Of a stretch of 15,460 nt of DNA, positions 13,756-15,460 are shown in pieces; positions within the stretch are counted from its first letter, which is position 1, and each line of letters opens with the position of its first letter. The position numbers were made by a program, and so were the translations under genes. Origin of the DNA: Sphingomonadales bacterium UBA7473 (GTDB lineage: Bacteria > Pseudomonadota > Alphaproteobacteria > Sphingomonadales > Sphingomonadaceae); contig DLOX01000103.1 in NCBI GenBank assembly GCA_002478575.1, forward strand, positions 4,453 to 19,912. Reading direction: 5' to 3'. The notes under the pieces are model-generated. The model did no database searches and was not told where the DNA came from. It worked only from the letters and a program-made list of their open reading frames with translations.

Positions 13756-15460
13756 ATGTCAAAGTTGTTTCCATCATCGCGTGCCTCAAAGGCTGATCGG
13801 TTGAACCGTAACGGTTGGATTTCGGGCCTAGCGCTGTCAACTGCGCTTGCTGCGAACAGCATGTTGATCGCGAGCGTCAACGCGCAAGCTGCACCGCCCC
13901 CTCCGCCGCCGCCACCTCCGCCAATCGCCCAAGCTTTTCAAGGGACGTTTAATGCTGTTGGAGGGTCTGCGTCTTTTGCGACCGCAGCAGTCACGGGTGG
14001 CAGACAGGATACAATCACCGTTAATCAGCCGACTGCTGTTATCAATTGGACACCGACGGATAACATTGCGAGCCCGGCAGCAATTAATTTCTTGGCAAGC
14101 GGGGACAGCGCAGTCTTTCAAGGCGGACCAAGCGCCAGCAACTTCACGGTGCTCAATCGGATTATCCCTGTCGGCGCTGCTGCTGGGCGTCGTATTTCCC
14201 TAAATGGTTCAGTTTCGAGCATAGGGTCGGGGAATGGAAACATCTGGTTCTATACACCAAATGGGTTTCTGATCGGCGCATCAGCCCGGTTCAATGTAAA
14301 CGGTCTTACCATCTCAACACTCGATCATCCCTACAACACTTCGACTGGCGCGCTTACCTTTACCGGTACTGGCGCATCCCAATGGGGGCTAACCGCGCCC
14401 ACGATTGCCGGATCAAGCATCGAAGTCGCAAATGGCGCGCAGTTCAATCTGACCAACAACGGCAGTTATCTTGCGCTCATCAGTCCTCGCATCGTTCAAG
14501 GAGGCTCAGCAGATGTGAATGGCGGGGTCGCCTATGTAGCGGCCGAATCCGCCACAATCAGTCTGGCTGGCGGCCTGTTTGACATAGACATTACGCAAGG
14601 CACAAGCGATGCAAATGGCATCGTCCATACCGGGACCACAACCGGCGCAGCACAGCTGTCTTCATTTACCCCGCAAGCCATTGCGATGGTCGCCATTCCA
14701 AAAAATGACGCGCTAACAATGTTGGTTGGGGGCACAGTCGGCTATCAACCCGCCTCCTCGGCGATCATCCAAAACGGCAGCGTCATCCTCAGCGCAGGTG
14801 TGGACCGGGCGCGGCTTGCCAATGGCGCGGGGCAAAGCACAGTTACGGAAGGCAATGCCCTCGCCAACATCCGCCTAACTGGCGGAACCTTCACTTCAAG
14901 TGTCGACGCTTTGGCAACTGGAACTGCTGAAATCAGTCTCACCAACGCCAATCTGAACCTGCCGGGCTACGATCTACCAAACCCATTTGGCTCTGACCTA
15001 ATCAAGATAGCTCATGATCTGAAGCTATTTGGTAAAAGCGGAGTCAGCGTCGCGGTGGGCAGCGCCAGCTCGATTAATACGGGCGGCAAATTGACTCTCG
15101 ATAGTCAACGATTGGACGCAACAGCGGCTGACGGAACCGCTGGAAATGTAACGCTGACAATCGCGAATGGCGGGCAAGTGAACGCCGACACCCTTGAGCT
15201 AGTTGCATCCAGCCGAGGCAGCATTTCAACAACTTCGGGGGCAAGTGCGACGGGCGGAGCAGTCAATATTTCGGTTTCCGGTGCAGGTTCTAGCCTGACG
15301 ACCGCAAATACGCGCATAAGCGCTGATGCGTCTGGCGGAGCTAATATTGACAATAGCGCGACCACCGGTGGCAATGGAACTGCCGGCGCCATCAGCATTC
15401 AAGTTGCTGGAGGTGGAGCTGTTTCTCTTGGCGACACAAGCATCAGTTCAAGGGGCACCG
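13756..15460 (+). CDS. TpsA exoprotein, filamentous-haemagglutinin-type, N-terminal part (runs off the right edge)
   Basis: The open frame starts at ATG 13756-13758 and has no stop to the window end (568 complete codons). The ribosome site is GGAAGAGG within the TpsB 3' end. A long signal peptide (charged residues to 19, hydrophobic core about 22-40, cleavage near A43-A45) is followed by ten consecutive prolines (47-56). The TPS secretion domain then shows the expected features: VINWTPTDNI, VLNRI, and the NPNG-type motif as T167-P168-N169-G170 (YTPNGFLIG). From about residue 250 the sequence becomes Gly/Ala/Ser/Thr/Asn-rich with beta-strand periodicity and very little Cys, typical of a right-handed beta-helix adhesin shaft. 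It is presumably exported by the TpsB protein encoded immediately upstream. Likely role: surface adhesin or large secreted exoprotein. The full size and C-terminal function cannot be seen. Confidence 0.9.
   Translation, partial: MSKLFPSSRASKADRLNRNGWISGLALSTALAANSMLIASVNAQAAPPPPPPPPPPIAQAFQGTFNAVGGSASFATAAVTGGRQDTITVNQPTAVINWTPTDNIASPAAINFLASGDSAVFQGGPSASNFTVLNRIIPVGAAAGRRISLNGSVSSIGSGNGNIWFYTPNGFLIGASARFNVNGLTISTLDHPYNTSTGALTFTGTGASQWGLTAPTIAGSSIEVANGAQFNLTNNGSYLALISPRIVQGGSADVNGGVAYVAAESATISLAGGLFDIDITQGTSDANGIVHTGTTTGAAQLSSFTPQAIAMVAIPKNDALTMLVGGTVGYQPASSAIIQNGSVILSAGVDRARLANGAGQSTVTEGNALANIRLTGGTFTSSVDALATGTAEISLTNANLNLPGYDLPNPFGSDLIKIAHDLKLFGKSGVSVAVGSASSINTGGKLTLDSQRLDATAADGTAGNVTLTIANGGQVNADTLELVASSRGSISTTSGASATGGAVNISVSGAGSSLTTANTRISADASGGANIDNSATTGGNGTAGAISIQVAGGGAVSLGDTSISSRGT

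Noticed and set aside
14532..15398. Minus-strand open frames opposite the TpsA gene
   Set aside because: They are short, lack family features, and mirror the low-complexity Gly/Ala/Thr coding of the plus strand.
1..15460. CRISPR arrays, tRNA/rRNA genes, insertion sequences, att sites
   Set aside because: I saw no regularly spaced repeats, no tRNA cloverleaf, no transposase or integrase motifs and no flanking target duplications.

Overview
The window looks like chromosome of a sphingomonad-type alphaproteobacterium. The evidence is a ribF next to ileS, a dispersed repeat with the core CCTGAGCTTGTCGAAGG that I recall as common in Sphingomonadales, moderate-to-high GC, frequent GTG/TTG starts, and a cluster of CHAT protease, CHASE2 cyclase and two-partner secretion genes. 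The assignment rests on recognition, not on a search.

Left half (about 1-5622, all minus strand). In transcription order: a large membrane receptor fused to a class III adenylate/guanylate cyclase (5622-2578), ribF (2541-1621), a membrane-anchored glycerophosphodiester phosphodiesterase-family protein (1624-647), and the start of ileS (563-1, running off the left edge). The first three are tightly packed: 36 nt between the cyclase and ribF, and a 4-nt GTGA overlap between ribF and the phosphodiesterase. A hairpin-forming dispersed repeat sits between the phosphodiesterase and ileS.

Centre (5623-5897). A 275-bp divergent intergenic region is unusually rich in dyad symmetry. It includes a 9/10 match to the CRP consensus (TGTGA-N6-GCACA at 5754-5769), a perfect 14-bp palindrome and several hairpins.

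Right half (5898-15460, all plus strand). An exported TPR/CHAT-domain cysteine protease is followed 11 nt later by a CHASE2-class III adenylate cyclase. Then comes a small exported FecR-like protein that overlaps the cyclase by 14 nt. After a 219-bp gap with candidate RNA structures follow a TpsB-type outer-membrane secretion pore (FhaC/ShlB family) and, 1 nt later, the start of its TpsA exoprotein (filamentous-haemagglutinin type), open to the right edge.

Reading of the whole: this appears to be a cell-surface module. An outer-membrane pore and its exported adhesin-like partner are encoded with a periplasmic caspase-like protease, a FecR-like periplasmic protein and a cyclase whose sensor faces the periplasm. 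A second receptor cyclase is transcribed divergently from a shared region with a CRP-like site. The proposed circuit (periplasmic signal to cAMP to CRP to module expression, with the CHAT protease acting on module components) is inference. The individual protein families are well supported by visible motifs.
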